Shown: positions 54,112 to 64,000 of the stretch, in pieces
Layout: each line of letters begins with the position of its first letter
Position numbering within the stretch: the stretch's first letter is position 1
Origin: Azorhizobium caulinodans ORS 571
Lineage (GTDB): Bacteria; Pseudomonadota; Alphaproteobacteria; Rhizobiales; Xanthobacteraceae
Direction of reading: 5' to 3'
Length of the DNA stretch: 64,000 nt
NCBI RefSeq assembly: GCF_000010525.1
Contig: NC_009937.1
Location: 3,849,501-3,913,500 of the forward strand
Notes under the pieces: model-generated
The model's input: only the letters and a program-made list of their open reading frames with translations
Told to the model about the DNA's origin: nothing
Databases searched by the model: none
Made by a program: the position numbers and the translations under genes

Positions 54112-54861
54112 TCATTCCGCCGCCGCGCGCCCGGTCACGTCCAGCGTCAGACCTGCCGCAAGGGCATCCGTGCGAAAGGCTTTCACGGCATCGAGCGACA
54201 GTTCGTCGGCGGTCCGGCTGCCGAGGGCGGGCAGCTTCTTCAGCACGTCCGCCGGAGCGGTGATGATGTGGACGCCGAGCCGGTCCGCCTCGATGACGTT
54301 CCAGACCTCGCGGGTGGAGGCCCAGATGACCTCGACGTTCGGCGTGGCGCGGGAGAGGGCCACCGCCTTGGTGATGGCGGGCAGGTAGTCGATGCCGAGA
54401 TCGGCGAGCCGGCCGGCGAAGACAGAGATGATGGAAGGCGCGCCGCCCGCGAGCGCCGCGACGCCCTCCTCCACCTGCCGCTCGGAGAAGACGGCGGTGA
54501 GGTTCACCTTCACGCCGTCCTGCACCAGATCACGCACCATGGGGAGCAGCGATTCGCCCTTGGTGTTGGTGATGGGCAGCTTCACATGCACATGCGCGCC
54601 CCAGGTGGCGATCACCGCCGCCTGCGCACGGATTTCCGGCAGTTCGTCCGAGAACACCTCGAAGGAGATGTGACGGTCCGGCACGGCGGCGACGAGATCG
54701 CGGGCATAGGCCTCGTAATCCGTGACACCCGCCTTGCGCAGCAGCGACGGGTTCGTGGTGAAGCCCGCGATATGGGGCTGCTTGGCCATCTCCACGATCT
54801 GCGCCTTCTCGGCGCCATCGGTGAACAGCTTCACCTTCAGATCGGCCAGGGTCACGGACAT
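54112..54861 (-). CDS. Transaldolase family protein
   Basis: A 249-residue aldolase of the short transaldolase/fructose-6-phosphate aldolase group. TTNPSLLRKAG (35-45), VHVKLPITNTKGE with the Schiff-base Lys94, KVNLTAVFSERQVEEG and ISVFAGRLADLGID are typical. It could act in the pentose phosphate pathway or as a fructose-6-phosphate aldolase. It stands alone between the Ppx and chorismate mutase-like genes. Confidence 0.9.
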   Translation of the reverse strand: MSVTLADLKVKLFTDGAEKAQIVEMAKQPHIAGFTTNPSLLRKAGVTDYEAYARDLVAAVPDRHISFEVFSDELPEIRAQAAVIATWGAHVHVKLPITNTKGESLLPMVRDLVQDGVKVNLTAVFSERQVEEGVAALAGGAPSIISVFAGRLADLGIDYLPAITKAVALSRATPNVEVIWASTREVWNVIEADRLGVHIITAPADVLKKLPALGSRTADELSLDAVKAFRTDALAAGLTLDVTGRAAAE

Positions 54862-54901
54862 CCTCTTTCCTCCAGACGCGACACGTCTCGTTGTGCCCAG
54901 C

Positions 54902-55714
54902 CTACTTCGGCGCGGGCGTCTTGTCCGTCCCGCCGATCACCAGCGGGCGGGCATGGATGCCGATGGGCTCGGCATTGGTCGGCAGCGGCGCGCCCTTGGC
55001 GAAGGCCCAGAGCTTGAAGCCGCCATCCGCCGCCAGCTGCTGCGCGCCATCGGGCGCCACATCCGCCGGCAGACGGACCAGCGTAACGTCGTCTCCTGAC
55101 GGATCGATGTCCTGCCGCGCCACGATATAGGCAGCGGGCGCCTTTTCGGAAGGCGCGACGAAGGGCACGGCGGCGACGACATGCATCCCCTCCGGCAGGC
55201 GGTTCCACCAGGGACCGTCGAGGCGCACAACCGCCACGTCGGCGCGATGCTCGCTGACTGCGGCGATGGCGGCATCGGCGGAGGCGAGCCGCTGGCGCGG
55301 CATCTGCGCGCCGAAATAATCCTGCGCCAACAGTTCGGTCGCGCCGTCGCCCGCATCGGCCACCGCGACGGAGAAATCCGCCTTCTGCTGGAGGATGGAG
55401 CCGGCAATGACGGCGGTCCACACCCGCGCGATGGTGGCGGGCTTCTGCCGGCCCTGCACGGCCGCAAGTTTGCGGATGAGCGCCGCCTGCCGGCCGGGCC
55501 GGAACACCACGGCATTCGCCCCCGCCTTGCCGCGGCCCACCTCGTCCACGATGGCGGCGCGGGCATTCAGCAGTGCCAGGATCTCACCGTCGACGCGGTC
55601 GATTTCGGTCCGCAGCACATCAAGCGGTCGCGGCGGCGGCGCGTCCTGCGCCTGCAGCGGGCCGGCGGCGAGCAGCGCCAGAAGGGCGCTCATTGCTAGG
55701 ATGGGCTTTCGCAT
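54902..55714 (-). CDS. Exported chorismate mutase-like protein
   Basis: A 270-residue protein with a signal peptide (MRKPILAMSALLALLAAGPL, then QAQDAP). Residues about 33-115 match the AroQ chorismate mutase helix pattern (LRTEIDRVDGEILALLNARA, VFRPGRQAALIRKL). The remaining 150 residues (FSVAVADAGDGATELLAQDY onward) look like a small-molecule binding or prephenate-dehydratase-like domain without an obvious catalytic Thr-Arg-Phe motif. Periplasmic chorismate mutases are known in a few bacteria; activity here is inferred. Confidence 0.8.
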   Translation of the reverse strand: MRKPILAMSALLALLAAGPLQAQDAPPPRPLDVLRTEIDRVDGEILALLNARAAIVDEVGRGKAGANAVVFRPGRQAALIRKLAAVQGRQKPATIARVWTAVIAGSILQQKADFSVAVADAGDGATELLAQDYFGAQMPRQRLASADAAIAAVSEHRADVAVVRLDGPWWNRLPEGMHVVAAVPFVAPSEKAPAAYIVARQDIDPSGDDVTLVRLPADVAPDGAQQLAADGGFKLWAFAKGAPLPTNAEPIGIHARPLVIGGTDKTPAPK

Positions 55715-55872
55715 CTCTCTCCCTCACCGGGGCACCGTCCTCGCATCAACCGATTAACAGGACGTTCACCACGCCGGCTGAAACGCCGGGGCGGTGTCCG
55801 TTACGGCAAGAATGCGGAAAGCCTGAGCCCCCAATTTCCCCTTGAACGAAGAAAGTCCCCTGGCGAGGCGGA

Positions 55873-56223
55873 ATGATGTCACAGCTGATCGAGCGGATGG
55901 CGCGAGCAGCCCATGCCCATGCCCAGACCTGCTTCCCGCTGCTGGAAGCCTGGGAAAACCTGCCGCCGGAGCGCCGCGCGCACCAGCGCCAGCTCATGGC
56001 CCATGCGCTGGCCTCCCTCAGCCCGAGCGATATCCGGGAACTGGCGGGCACGTCCGCCGACCTCACCGTTCTGCCCACGCGGCCGAGCGAGTGGGTGCTC
56101 GCCGAGCTTCAGGAAGCCGCCCTCAATGACGACGGTTCGCGCGCCGACGCCCGGCGCCGCTACCGCTCGCTCATCGCCACGGCGACCATCCCCTCGGCCG
56201 AGACCTTCCAGGGCGGCGCCTGA
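55873..56223 (+). CDS. Small helical protein of unknown function
   Basis: A 116-residue protein rich in Ala, Arg and Leu (LEAWENLPPERRAHQRQLMA, ADARRRYRSLIATATIPSAE). GAGGCGG lies directly before two adjacent ATG codons. No family is recognised. It converges on pncB with only 24 bases between their stops. Confidence 0.65.
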   Translation: MMSQLIERMARAAHAHAQTCFPLLEAWENLPPERRAHQRQLMAHALASLSPSDIRELAGTSADLTVLPTRPSEWVLAELQEAALNDDGSRADARRRYRSLIATATIPSAETFQGGA

Positions 56224-56247
56224 GCGGCGCGACGGCAGCGGGTCGGC

Positions 56248-57540
56248 TTACACCACCACCCGCCGCTCGGCCTGCGCGCCCACCTCGAACACCCGCCGGT
56301 AGCGGGCGATCTGGTCCGGCGGCCCCATGGCCTTGGTGGGATTGTCGGAGAGCTTCACCGCCGGGCGGCCATTGGCCGAGATCACCTTGCATACGATGGA
56401 AATGGGGTCGAGGACCCCATCGGACGCCAGGCCCCGGAAGTCGTTCGTCAGCAGCGTCCCCCAGCCGAAACCGAGCCGCATCCGCCCCTTGAACCGGGCA
56501 TGGATGCGGGCCACCTCGTCCGCATCGAGCCCGTCCGAGAAGATGGCCAGCTTTTCCTGCGGATTCTGCCCGCGCGCCGTCCACCAGGCGATCGCTTCCT
56601 CGCCCCCTTCCAGCGGGTCCTTGCTGTCGATGCGGATGCCGGTCCAGCCCGCCACCCAGTCCGGCGCATGGGCGAGGAAGCCCGTGCTGCCATAGGTGTC
56701 CGGCAGGATGATGCGCAGGTTGCCATCATATTCCTGCTGCCAGTCGGCAAGCACCTCATAGGGCGCGGCGGCCAGCGCCGCATCGTCCTGCGCGAGCGCG
56801 GCATAGACCATGGGAAGCTCGTGGGCGTTGGTGCCGGTTGCCTCCACCTCGCGGCGCATGGCGATGAGGCAGTTCGAGGTGCCGAGGAAGGTGGGGCCAA
56901 GCCCCTCGCTCAGCGCCTGCACGCACCAGTCCTGCCACAGGAAGCCGTGGCGGCGCCGGGTGCCGAAGTCCGCGAGATTGACCGGGCCGAGGCTTTTCAG
57001 GAACTCGATCTTCTCCCACACCCGCGTCATGGCGCGGGCATAGAGCACCTGAAGCTCGAAGCGTCCGAGCCCCTTCAGCACCGCCCGCGAGCGCAATTCG
57101 TTGATGACGGCGAGGGCCGGAACCTCCCACATGGTGGTCTCGATCCACGGTCCCTCGAAGATCAGCTCATACTGCCCGTCGCGCTTTTCCAGATGATAGG
57201 CGGGGAATCGGAAGTTCTCCAGCCAGGCCAGATAGTCCGGCGCAAACATCTGCCGCTTGCCGTAGAACATGTTGCCGCGCAGCCAGGTGGATTCGCCCCG
57301 CGACAGGGAGAGCGAGCGCACATGATCCAGTTGCTCGCGCAGCGCACCGTCGTCGATGATCTCGGCCAGGCGCACGCGGCTGGTGCGGTTGTGGATGCCG
57401 AAGGCCACCTGCACGTCCCGGTGCCGCCGGAAGATCATCTGCCCCATGAGCAGCTTGTAGAAATCCGTGTCGAGGACCGAACGGACGATGGGGTCGATCT
57501 TCCACGTATGATTATAGACGCGGGTGGCGATGTCGGTCAT
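56248..57540 (-). CDS. pncB: Nicotinate phosphoribosyltransferase
   Basis: A 430-residue enzyme of the usual PncB length. It converts nicotinate and PRPP to nicotinate mononucleotide in NAD salvage. Family segments are [72 protein letters not shown] and [24 protein letters not shown] carries the autophosphorylated His. It is divergent from the DUF2934 gene. Confidence 0.96.
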   Translation of the reverse strand: MTDIATRVYNHTWKIDPIVRSVLDTDFYKLLMGQMIFRRHRDVQVAFGIHNRTSRVRLAEIIDDGALREQLDHVRSLSLSRGESTWLRGNMFYGKRQMFAPDYLAWLENFRFPAYHLEKRDGQYELIFEGPWIETTMWEVPALAVINELRSRAVLKGLGRFELQVLYARAMTRVWEKIEFLKSLGPVNLADFGTRRRHGFLWQDWCVQALSEGLGPTFLGTSNCLIAMRREVEATGTNAHELPMVYAALAQDDAALAAAPYEVLADWQQEYDGNLRIILPDTYGSTGFLAHAPDWVAGWTGIRIDSKDPLEGGEEAIAWWTARGQNPQEKLAIFSDGLDADEVARIHARFKGRMRLGFGWGTLLTNDFRGLASDGVLDPISIVCKVISANGRPAVKLSDNPTKAMGPPDQIARYRRVFEVGAQAERRVVV

Positions 57541-57664
57541 GGCGGCCCTCGGGATGCGCCTTCAGCCTCCTATACCATTCGCGGCCCCATGGGGAGTTCC
57601 CCGCGCCGGAACCCGCCCGTTCCCCGTTCCGTTGTCCTTGCAGCGCAACGGGATGAGGCAGGCC

Positions 57665-57904
57665 ATGGGACGCATCGACGAGCGCATCCGCGCGCGGGCG
57701 CAACGCATCTGGGAAGAGGAAGGCCGCCCTTCGGACAAGGCGGACATGCATTGGGAACGCGCCAAGCAGATCGTCGCCATGGAGGAAAGCGACCGTCTCG
57801 CCGCGAGCCCCTGCCCTCAGGCTGACGGGACGGAGACCCCGCGGACCCGCGCCACAACGGACGCGGCCGGCGGCGGCCCGTCCAAGGACGCCCGCTCGAC
57901 GTGA
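57665..57904 (+). CDS. DUF2934 small protein
   Basis: A 79-residue protein whose first 45 residues match DUF2934 (RIRARAQRIWEEEGRPSDKA, HWERAKQIVAME). The rest is a disordered Thr/Asp/Pro tail. GAGG lies 6 bases before the ATG at 57665; an ATG at 57653 is an alternative. These proteins are common in Hyphomicrobiales; their function is unknown. Confidence 0.8.
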   Translation: MGRIDERIRARAQRIWEEEGRPSDKADMHWERAKQIVAMEESDRLAASPCPQADGTETPRTRATTDAAGGGPSKDARST

Positions 57905-57918
57905 TCGGGCAGCCCAAC

Positions 57919-57948
57919 AAAAAACCACGCCCCCTTGCGGGAGCGTGG
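57919..57948 (-). terminator. Rho-independent terminator of the flagellin gene
   Basis: On the minus strand CCACGC (57948-57943) pairs with GCGTGG (57930-57925), with an inner CCC/GGG pair, and is followed by TTTTTT (57924-57919). It lies about 130 bases past the flagellin stop and also past the end of the convergent DUF2934 gene. Confidence 0.85.
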
Positions 57949-58076
57949 TCGAAGGGCGCCGGCAGTTACGCGCCGGCCAGTGTGGAAAATACCCACCACA
58001 CCTGTTCCCGGCCGTTGACCCTCACCCGGCGGCGTCTGGCCCGCGATTGCGGAGCCGTCAGCCGCCGGAGCGGATC

Positions 58077-59135
58077 TCAACGGAAGAGGGTCATGATGTT
58101 GGAGGTCGAGTTGTTCGCGATGGAGAGCGACTGCACCGCCAGCTGCTGCTGGGTCTGCAGGGCCTTCAGCTTCGTGGACTCTTCTTCCATGTTGGCATCG
58201 ACCAGCGAGCCGATCGACGACGTGTTGATGTCGATCAGGGACTGGGCGAAGTTCTGCTGCGAGGTCAGGCGGGTCTGGGTGGTGCCGAGAGCCGTCGAAC
58301 CGGCCTGCAGGCCGTCGATCGTGGCGGACACGATCTTCATGTAGGAGGAGAGCTTCGCCAGGTCGACATCGCTGCTGGTGAGCGAGGAGATGTCGATGTT
58401 GGCGATGGACGCCGTGAACGCCGCGACCGTGGTCCCGCCGACGGAACCGCTGATCGAGTAGGTGGTGTCCATGAAGCCCTTGAGGTTGCCGGCGTTGGTG
58501 CCGACAGCGACGGTCAGACCGCCGGAGACGGACGCGCTGGTGGCAACCGCAGTCACGGCCGTGTCGATCGTGGAGCTGGTACCCGTGGACGTCGAGTTGG
58601 TCTTCGCGTCATAGACGGCGAAGGCACCGGTATCGAGCGTGGTGGTGCCGACCGTCACGACGCCGCTGGCGCGCGAGAAGTTGGCGAGCAGGCTCTTGTT
58701 GGCGTTGAAGCCCGTGGCCGAGCTGTCGACCGAGAGCCAGTTGGCGCCGTTCACCACCGCCGAGGAAGCCGCCGACGAGATGTCGGAGACGGCGTTGGCG
58801 ATGTTCTTCTGCAGGGAGGTGCGATCAGCCGTGGAGGACTGGGCGCTGACCAGGGCCTGCTTGATGGTGTTCAGGCTGTTCATGATCTGGGTGAGACCGG
58901 TATTGGTGGTCTTCACCGAGGACATGTCGAGGTTGATGGCATCCTTCACCGCGCCGAGCGCGCCGTTGTCCGACGTCAGGGTGGTGGAGATGTTCCAGTA
59001 GGCGGCGCCGTCAGCGGCAGAATTGATCTTCTTGCCGGTGGAGACGCGGTCGTTGGTGGTGTTGAGGCTATCATTGATGGAGCGCAGGGTCGCGAGAGCA
59101 ACGCTGGCGGCATTGTTGGTGATGATGCTGGTCAT
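58077..59135 (-). CDS. fliC: Flagellin
   Basis: A 352-residue flagellin, short like other alphaproteobacterial flagellins. The conserved N-terminal D0/D1 helix (about 1-140: ITNNAASVALATLRSINDSL, RVSTGKKINSAADGAAYWNI) and C-terminal D1/D0 (about 255-352: FAQSLIDINTSSIGSLVDAN, LSIANNSTSNIMTLFR) flank a variable Thr/Ser/Val-rich centre with no Cys. It polymerises to form the filament. Codon use is less GC-rich than its neighbours, typical of a highly expressed gene. A terminator follows and a structured leader precedes. Confidence 0.96.
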   Translation of the reverse strand: MTSIITNNAASVALATLRSINDSLNTTNDRVSTGKKINSAADGAAYWNISTTLTSDNGALGAVKDAINLDMSSVKTTNTGLTQIMNSLNTIKQALVSAQSSTADRTSLQKNIANAVSDISSAASSAVVNGANWLSVDSSATGFNANKSLLANFSRASGVVTVGTTTLDTGAFAVYDAKTNSTSTGTSSTIDTAVTAVATSASVSGGLTVAVGTNAGNLKGFMDTTYSISGSVGGTTVAAFTASIANIDISSLTSSDVDLAKLSSYMKIVSATIDGLQAGSTALGTTQTRLTSQQNFAQSLIDINTSSIGSLVDANMEEESTKLKALQTQQQLAVQSLSIANNSTSNIMTLFR

Positions 59136-59598
59136 GACTGATGTCCCATCATTGGAATGAGTGGTGATGTCGGGACATTCCGGGCTGAACCGGTATGGCA
59201 GAACGGCTTCATGCCTTTGACTGTGGGGACTTGCCCCGGCGCGCTTTGAGCGCTCAATCTGCCATGCAACCTATAATAGCGATGAAGCTTGCGCGAAGCT
59301 AGCAGCAACCCTGCGGGAGGGGTGCGACCGAATAGACGGGTCGTCCAGAAAGCAAATGATCGGGGGATCACTCTTCATGCGGAGCCCGCCGTCTGCTTGG
59401 ACGAGGTTCAGCATCCCGTTCGAGCCCCTTTCCTGGTGACACCCCCGCCGAAAGTCATATGAGGCAAGCAGAGCCGTCACGGCATGATGACGGGCCTATC
59501 CCCATCGAGGTGCGCGCACCTTGCATGCCGGTCACGATTTCCCTCGCCTGCCACGGTACCCACATGCATGATGCAGGCTATGAAACGCGGGAGAAACC
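59136..59598. other. Intergenic region between flagellin and diguanylate cyclase genes
   Basis: No convincing gene. It should hold the flagellin promoter and leader (minus strand) and the promoter of the divergent cyclase. ATGTCCC (59141-59147) and GGGACAT (59172-59178), and GGAATG (59154-59159) and CATTCC (59176-59181), are inverted repeats close to the flagellin start. I see no clear sigma-28 consensus. Confidence 0.5.
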
Positions 59599-60456
59599 GT
59601 GCGCCTCGACGAGACATGCTTCCTCATCCTGCGGCTCGCGACGTCGGGATTGTGCATGTGGGCGGCCGTCCTGTCGCTGCTGCATGCGCAGCACTATGTG
59701 CGAAACCTGCGGCGGCCGGCGACGCTGCGTTATGCAGGAGCGATCATCGTGCTGGTGATCGGCGCCCTGGCACTGGCCTCGGGCTATAACGAGAGCATCG
59801 TTCATCACGGGCGCGAGATCGCCGTTCTGGACTGGGCCTGGGCGGTCTCGGACGTACTGATCCTCATCTTCTACATTCTCGCCTTGCGCACCCTGCGGCA
59901 TCGGGATCTGCGCGAAGCACGGCTGATGATCGAAAGCCGCCGGGACGTCCTCACCCAACTGCCCAATCGCGCCGGTTTCGACGAACAGGCGATGCGCATT
60001 CTTGGGGATTGCCAGCGCGCGGGACTGCCCGCCGCCGTCGCACTGTTCGACATCGACCACTTCAAGAAGATCAATGACGGCTGGGGGCATCCGGCCGGCG
60101 ACGCAGTGCTGAAGAACCTCGCCGACGCGGCGCAGGACGTGACCCGGAGCACAGACGCCTTCGCGCGCTTCGGCGGCGAGGAATTCGTCATGATCCTCAA
60201 GGGCGTGAGTGCCGAGGCCGCTTTCGTGCATGTGGAGCGTATCCGCCGGGCCATCTCGCGCGACGTGCCACACCCCTCGGGCAGCGGCCGCATCACCGTA
60301 TCTGCCGGCCTCGCCGACGTGCGGACCTATGATCAAGCCGGCCTCACCGCCGCGATCTCCCGCGCCGACGAGGCGCTCTATGCGGCAAAGGCCGCTGGAC
60401 GCGACCGGACCATGCTGGCCGCCACCGATGCAGCGACGGCCGCGGCATCGGCCTGA
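59599..60456 (+). CDS. Membrane diguanylate cyclase (GGDEF)
   Basis: A 285-residue protein starting at GTG with GGGAGAAA 4 bases upstream. Three hydrophobic segments lie in residues about 5-98. The GGDEF domain (about 112-275) has DVLTQLPNRAGFDEQ, FDIDHFKKINDGWGHPAGD and the active GGEEF. RSTD nine residues before GGEEF matches the inhibitory RxxD site. It should make c-di-GMP from GTP and be product-inhibited. It is divergent from flagellin, consistent with a role in the motile/sessile switch; that link is inferred. Confidence 0.93.
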   Translation: MRLDETCFLILRLATSGLCMWAAVLSLLHAQHYVRNLRRPATLRYAGAIIVLVIGALALASGYNESIVHHGREIAVLDWAWAVSDVLILIFYILALRTLRHRDLREARLMIESRRDVLTQLPNRAGFDEQAMRILGDCQRAGLPAAVALFDIDHFKKINDGWGHPAGDAVLKNLADAAQDVTRSTDAFARFGGEEFVMILKGVSAEAAFVHVERIRRAISRDVPHPSGSGRITVSAGLADVRTYDQAGLTAAISRADEALYAAKAAGRDRTMLAATDAATAAASA

Positions 60457-60912
60457 GGACCGACGGTCGAGCCACGACGGCTGCGACAAAGCGGAACGCC
60501 GTGTCTTTCTGAAATTTTCGGGCCTGAACTTTCCCGCCGCGCTCCGCGTTCAGACACCAGCCTCCGTCAGATACCTCAGGCCCGGCGTGGACATGCATCC
60601 GGCAACTGTTGAGTGAGAGTTTACCGAAACGCGGGAATCCGTCTCCCCCGAAGCCGGCCATGGCCGGTCGAGCGCGGCCGACGACGCGGACTGAATTTGC
60701 TGCGCTGGCCCACCCTAAGGGCAGCCGCCCGGCGGCGCGGCGCTCCTGCAGGAGCCCGCGCCTCGCGACACGCAGGCTGAAGCGGCGGCACCCGCCCGCC
60801 AAAACGTGACAAGGTGACCGAATTTTAACCTTTTCTCCCGTTTGGGTGCGTCGCACCTCTGGGGTATAGAGGTCCTTAACATGGACGCTCCAACCCGGAC
60901 CTTGGCTGCACG
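60457..60912. other. Intergenic region before the MoxR operon
   Basis: No convincing gene. Features are a 14-bp palindrome CCGGCCATGGCCGG (60654-60667), a GGTGCG/GCACC inverted repeat around 60845-60858 and a possible -10 element TATAGA near 60872. A 12-codon open frame at 60881-60916 overlaps the MoxR start as ATGA. This is probably the operon promoter and leader. Confidence 0.45.
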
Positions 60913-61923
<1,011 letters not shown>

Positions 61924-61948
61924 GGACGGTGCGTCCGGCGGCACTGCC

Positions 61949-62914
61949 ATGAGCCCATCCGCACCCGATTATTCCGGCCCGGCCTTCACCGGCCTCGTCG
62001 CCCGGCTGGACGAACTGATCGCCGCCCGTCCCGGCGGGCGGGACGGCTTCGGCACGTCCGGGCGCGTGCGCACGCGGCAGATGGGCGGCTATCGCTCGCC
62101 CTTCCGCGGACGGGGCATGGAGTTTGACGAGGTGCGCGCCTATCAGCCCGGCGACGACATCCGCACCATCGACTGGCGCGTCACCGCCCGCACCGGCCGC
62201 ACCCACACCAAGCTCTTCCAGGAGGAGCGCGAGCGCCCGGTCCTCATCCTCATGGATGCACGGGCCTTCATGCGCTTCGGCACCCGCGCCTGCTTCAAGT
62301 CCGTGCTCGCCGCCAAGGCCGCCGCCGTGCTCGCCTGGACTTCCATGGACGGCGGCGACCGTGTGGGCGGGCTCCTCGTCACGCCCTATGCCCTCAAGGT
62401 CTTCAGCGCCGAGCGCAGCCGCTCGCGCGTGCTGGGCTTCGTGAAGGGCATGGCCGAGGCGACGCAGGTGGGCTTCGGCGCTGAACCGCCGGAGGCCGAA
62501 CCATCTCTCGCCGAGGCCTTCGCCCGCCTGCGCCACGCGGCACGGCCTGGTACGCTGGTCTTCATCGTCAGCGATTTTCATGATTTCGACGGCGAGGCGG
62601 CCAAGGAGCTGAACCGCCTGTCGCACCATGCGCATATCACCAACGTCTTCATCTATGACGCGCTGGAGGCGGCAACACCGGCCCGCGGCGCCTATCCGGT
62701 GAGCGATGGAGAGGCGGTGGCGACGCTCGATGCCGACCGGGATGCCGTGCGGCAGGCCTATGCCCGGCGCTTCGCCATGCGCCGGGAGGCCGTGGAAGAG
62801 GCCGCCCGCTCGCGGGGCATGTCCTTCCTCATGCTGCGCACGGGGGAAGATCCGGCCGAGGCCCTCCACCCCGAGCGGCTGGCACGCAAGATGCGCGCGG
62901 GAGCGGCGGCTTGA
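61949..62914 (+). CDS. DUF58 protein
   Basis: A 321-residue cytoplasmic protein. The DUF58 core is GRGMEFDEVRAYQPGDDIRT with IDWRVTARTGRTHTKLFQEE, and the rest has a VWA-like fold (VLILMDARAFM, TLVFIVSDFHDFD). It is a standard partner of MoxR. It starts 25 bases after moxR and its stop overlaps the next start. Confidence 0.94.
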   Translation: MSPSAPDYSGPAFTGLVARLDELIAARPGGRDGFGTSGRVRTRQMGGYRSPFRGRGMEFDEVRAYQPGDDIRTIDWRVTARTGRTHTKLFQEERERPVLILMDARAFMRFGTRACFKSVLAAKAAAVLAWTSMDGGDRVGGLLVTPYALKVFSAERSRSRVLGFVKGMAEATQVGFGAEPPEAEPSLAEAFARLRHAARPGTLVFIVSDFHDFDGEAAKELNRLSHHAHITNVFIYDALEAATPARGAYPVSDGEAVATLDADRDAVRQAYARRFAMRREAVEEAARSRGMSFLMLRTGEDPAEALHPERLARKMRAGAAA

Positions 62915-63522
62915 TCGCGAGCCTCTCCCTGCCCCGCGGTGACGCGCTCCTGCGCCTCGCGCAGTTCCAGCCCGCGCCCGGCAGCGCCCCAGCCGCTGCG
63001 CCCGGTGGCGCGGATGCAGGCGCGCAGGCCCCGGCCCTTCAGCTCGATCCCGGCGCATCCGACCCGTTGATCGCGCTGAAGGACATCCATCTGCCGGAGC
63101 CCGTCTCCTTCTGGCCGCTGGCGCCGGGCTGGTGGATGCTGCTCGGCCTCGTCATCGTGCTTCTGCTGCTGGCCGCGCTGCTGGAATGGCGGCGGCGCCA
63201 GACCCTTGGCTACAAGGCCCAGCGGGCCCTCGACGCCATCGCGAAGGATACCGTCCGCTATGCCGACGCCCGGGCTGTCGGGGCAGAGGCGGCGGTGCTG
63301 GTGCGCCGCATCCTGCTGTCGCGCGGCGGCGCGCAGGCGGCCGTGCTCACCGGCGCCGACTGGCAGGCGTATCTCGCGCAGGGCAAGGGCGCCCTGCCGC
63401 AGGAGATCGGCCGCTTCCTCGCGGTCGCCCCCTATCTGCCGCCGGGTGCGCAGGAAGCGGCGGGCATGGACCGCGCCGCCCTCGTGGCTGCGCTGCGGCG
63501 CTGGATCCGGGGGCACGCATGA
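62911..63522 (+). CDS. DUF4381 membrane protein
   Basis: A 203-residue protein with one membrane span (about 68-90). Before it is the DUF4381 hallmark LKDIHLPEPVSFWPLAPGWW; after it comes a cytoplasmic helical domain. TTG at 62911 overlaps the DUF58 stop as TTGA with GGGAG 9 bases upstream. The first 50 residues are Pro/Ala-rich. It is a usual component between DUF58 and VWA proteins in MoxR operons. Confidence 0.88.
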   Translation: MIASLSLPRGDALLRLAQFQPAPGSAPAAAPGGADAGAQAPALQLDPGASDPLIALKDIHLPEPVSFWPLAPGWWMLLGLVIVLLLLAALLEWRRRQTLGYKAQRALDAIAKDTVRYADARAVGAEAAVLVRRILLSRGGAQAAVLTGADWQAYLAQGKGALPQEIGRFLAVAPYLPPGAQEAAGMDRAALVAALRRWIRGHA

Positions 63523-64000
63523 TCCAGTTCCAATGGCTCTGGGCCGCCGCCCTCCTGCCCCTGCCCCTGCTGGTGCGCTTCCTGATGCCGGCGGCGCCGA
63601 AGCGGCGCGCGGGCGCGCTGCGCCTGCCCTTCTTCCACGAGATCGCTGGCGCCGGCCTCGTCTCCGAGGGCGGACGGCGGCGGCGTCTGGTGCGCCTCGC
63701 GCTCCTGTCCGTCATCTGGCTGCTGCTGGTGGGCGCCGCCATGCGCCCGGCCTATGTGGGCAAGCCCGTGCCGATTGCGGTGGAGGGCCGTGATCTGATG
63801 CTGGCGGTGGACCTCTCCGGCTCCATGTCGCGCCAGGACCTGTCGTACGACAACATTCCGGTGGACCGGCTGACCATCATCAAGGGGGTTGCCGACGACT
63901 TCATCGCCAAGCGCAAGGGCGACCGCATCGGCCTCATCCTCTTCTCCACCCGCGCCTACGTGCAGGCGCCCCTCACCTTCGACCGCAACGTGGTGCGCGA
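63519..64000 (+). CDS. VWA-domain protein (BatA-like), 3' end cut by window edge
   Basis: The first 160 codons are present. Two hydrophobic segments (about 5-22 and 60-76) flank a basic loop, as in aerotolerance-type BatA proteins. The VWA domain begins near residue 85 with a complete MIDAS start, DLSGSMSRQD, and continues GDRIGLILFSTRAYVQAPLT. The ATG at 63519 overlaps the previous stop as ATGA. It probably anchors a MoxR-dependent complex at the membrane. Confidence 0.93.
   Translation, partial: MIQFQWLWAAALLPLPLLVRFLMPAAPKRRAGALRLPFFHEIAGAGLVSEGGRRRRLVRLALLSVIWLLLVGAAMRPAYVGKPVPIAVEGRDLMLAVDLSGSMSRQDLSYDNIPVDRLTIIKGVADDFIAKRKGDRIGLILFSTRAYVQAPLTFDRNVVR

Noticed and set aside
59271-59480. 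Possible small minus-strand gene upstream of flagellin
   Set aside because: No recognisable domain and weak ribosome site; it more likely lies in the flagellin promoter and leader region.
60609-60809. 66-codon Arg/Pro-rich frame before moxR
   Set aside because: Composition is typical of chance frames and no ribosome site is seen.

Overview
The window is GC-rich, densely packed bacterial DNA. Tat signals, TRAP transporters, FCD-type GntR regulators, a DUF2934 protein and an Mrp ATPase point to an alphaproteobacterium of the order Hyphomicrobiales, possibly of Xanthobacteraceae type. That placement is inferred from gene content; there is no rRNA or other marker. I found no tRNA, rRNA, CRISPR array or insertion sequence.

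Bases 1-11154 form a surface-glycan and type I secretion locus. It holds a family 2 glycosyltransferase (cut by the left edge), a small RTX calcium-binding protein, the HlyD-type adaptor and ABC exporter that probably secrete it, a divergent MarR-type regulator, a family 4 glycosyltransferase, a polysaccharide pyruvyl transferase and a secreted protein. The gene set resembles the Sinorhizobium meliloti galactoglucan (exp/wg) locus. A 15-bp palindrome occurs upstream of both the RTX gene and the regulator/exporter pair.

Bases 11182-27766 are a hexuronate and unsaturated-uronate catabolic island. One arm (minus strand) is TRAP transporter-kduI-kduD-kdgF beside a divergent GntR regulator. The other has uxaA facing a second GntR gene that leads into uxaC, a four-gene ABC importer, a UxuB-type reductase and an SDR. 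A perfect 18-bp palindrome sits in the uxaA/GntR divergent promoter.

Bases 28031-29776 encode a soluble chemoreceptor signalling domain fused to a PilZ domain. Bases 29793-39545 carry a lower protocatechuate/gallate meta-cleavage cluster: an orphan Bug-type binding protein, a LigK/GalC aldolase, a GalB hydratase, DctA, two LigI-type lactonases (one with a Tat signal), a DUF1932 dehydrogenase and a LysR regulator. Divergent from it are a ModA-like protein without a signal peptide and a GhrA-type reductase.

Bases 39926-57904 are mostly housekeeping or accessory genes: an orphan TRAP binding protein, Mrp, a uracil-DNA-glycosylase-like protein, a GST, an MFS exporter, Ppx/GppA, RlmE, transaldolase, an exported chorismate mutase-like protein and PncB. 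Within them is an unusual trio, a WcbI-domain protein with a duplicated N-terminal domain, divergent from a stand-alone fatty acyl-AMP ligase and its acyl carrier protein. Bases 58077-64000 hold a flagellin, a diguanylate cyclase and a MoxR/DUF58/DUF4381/VWA operon cut by the right edge.
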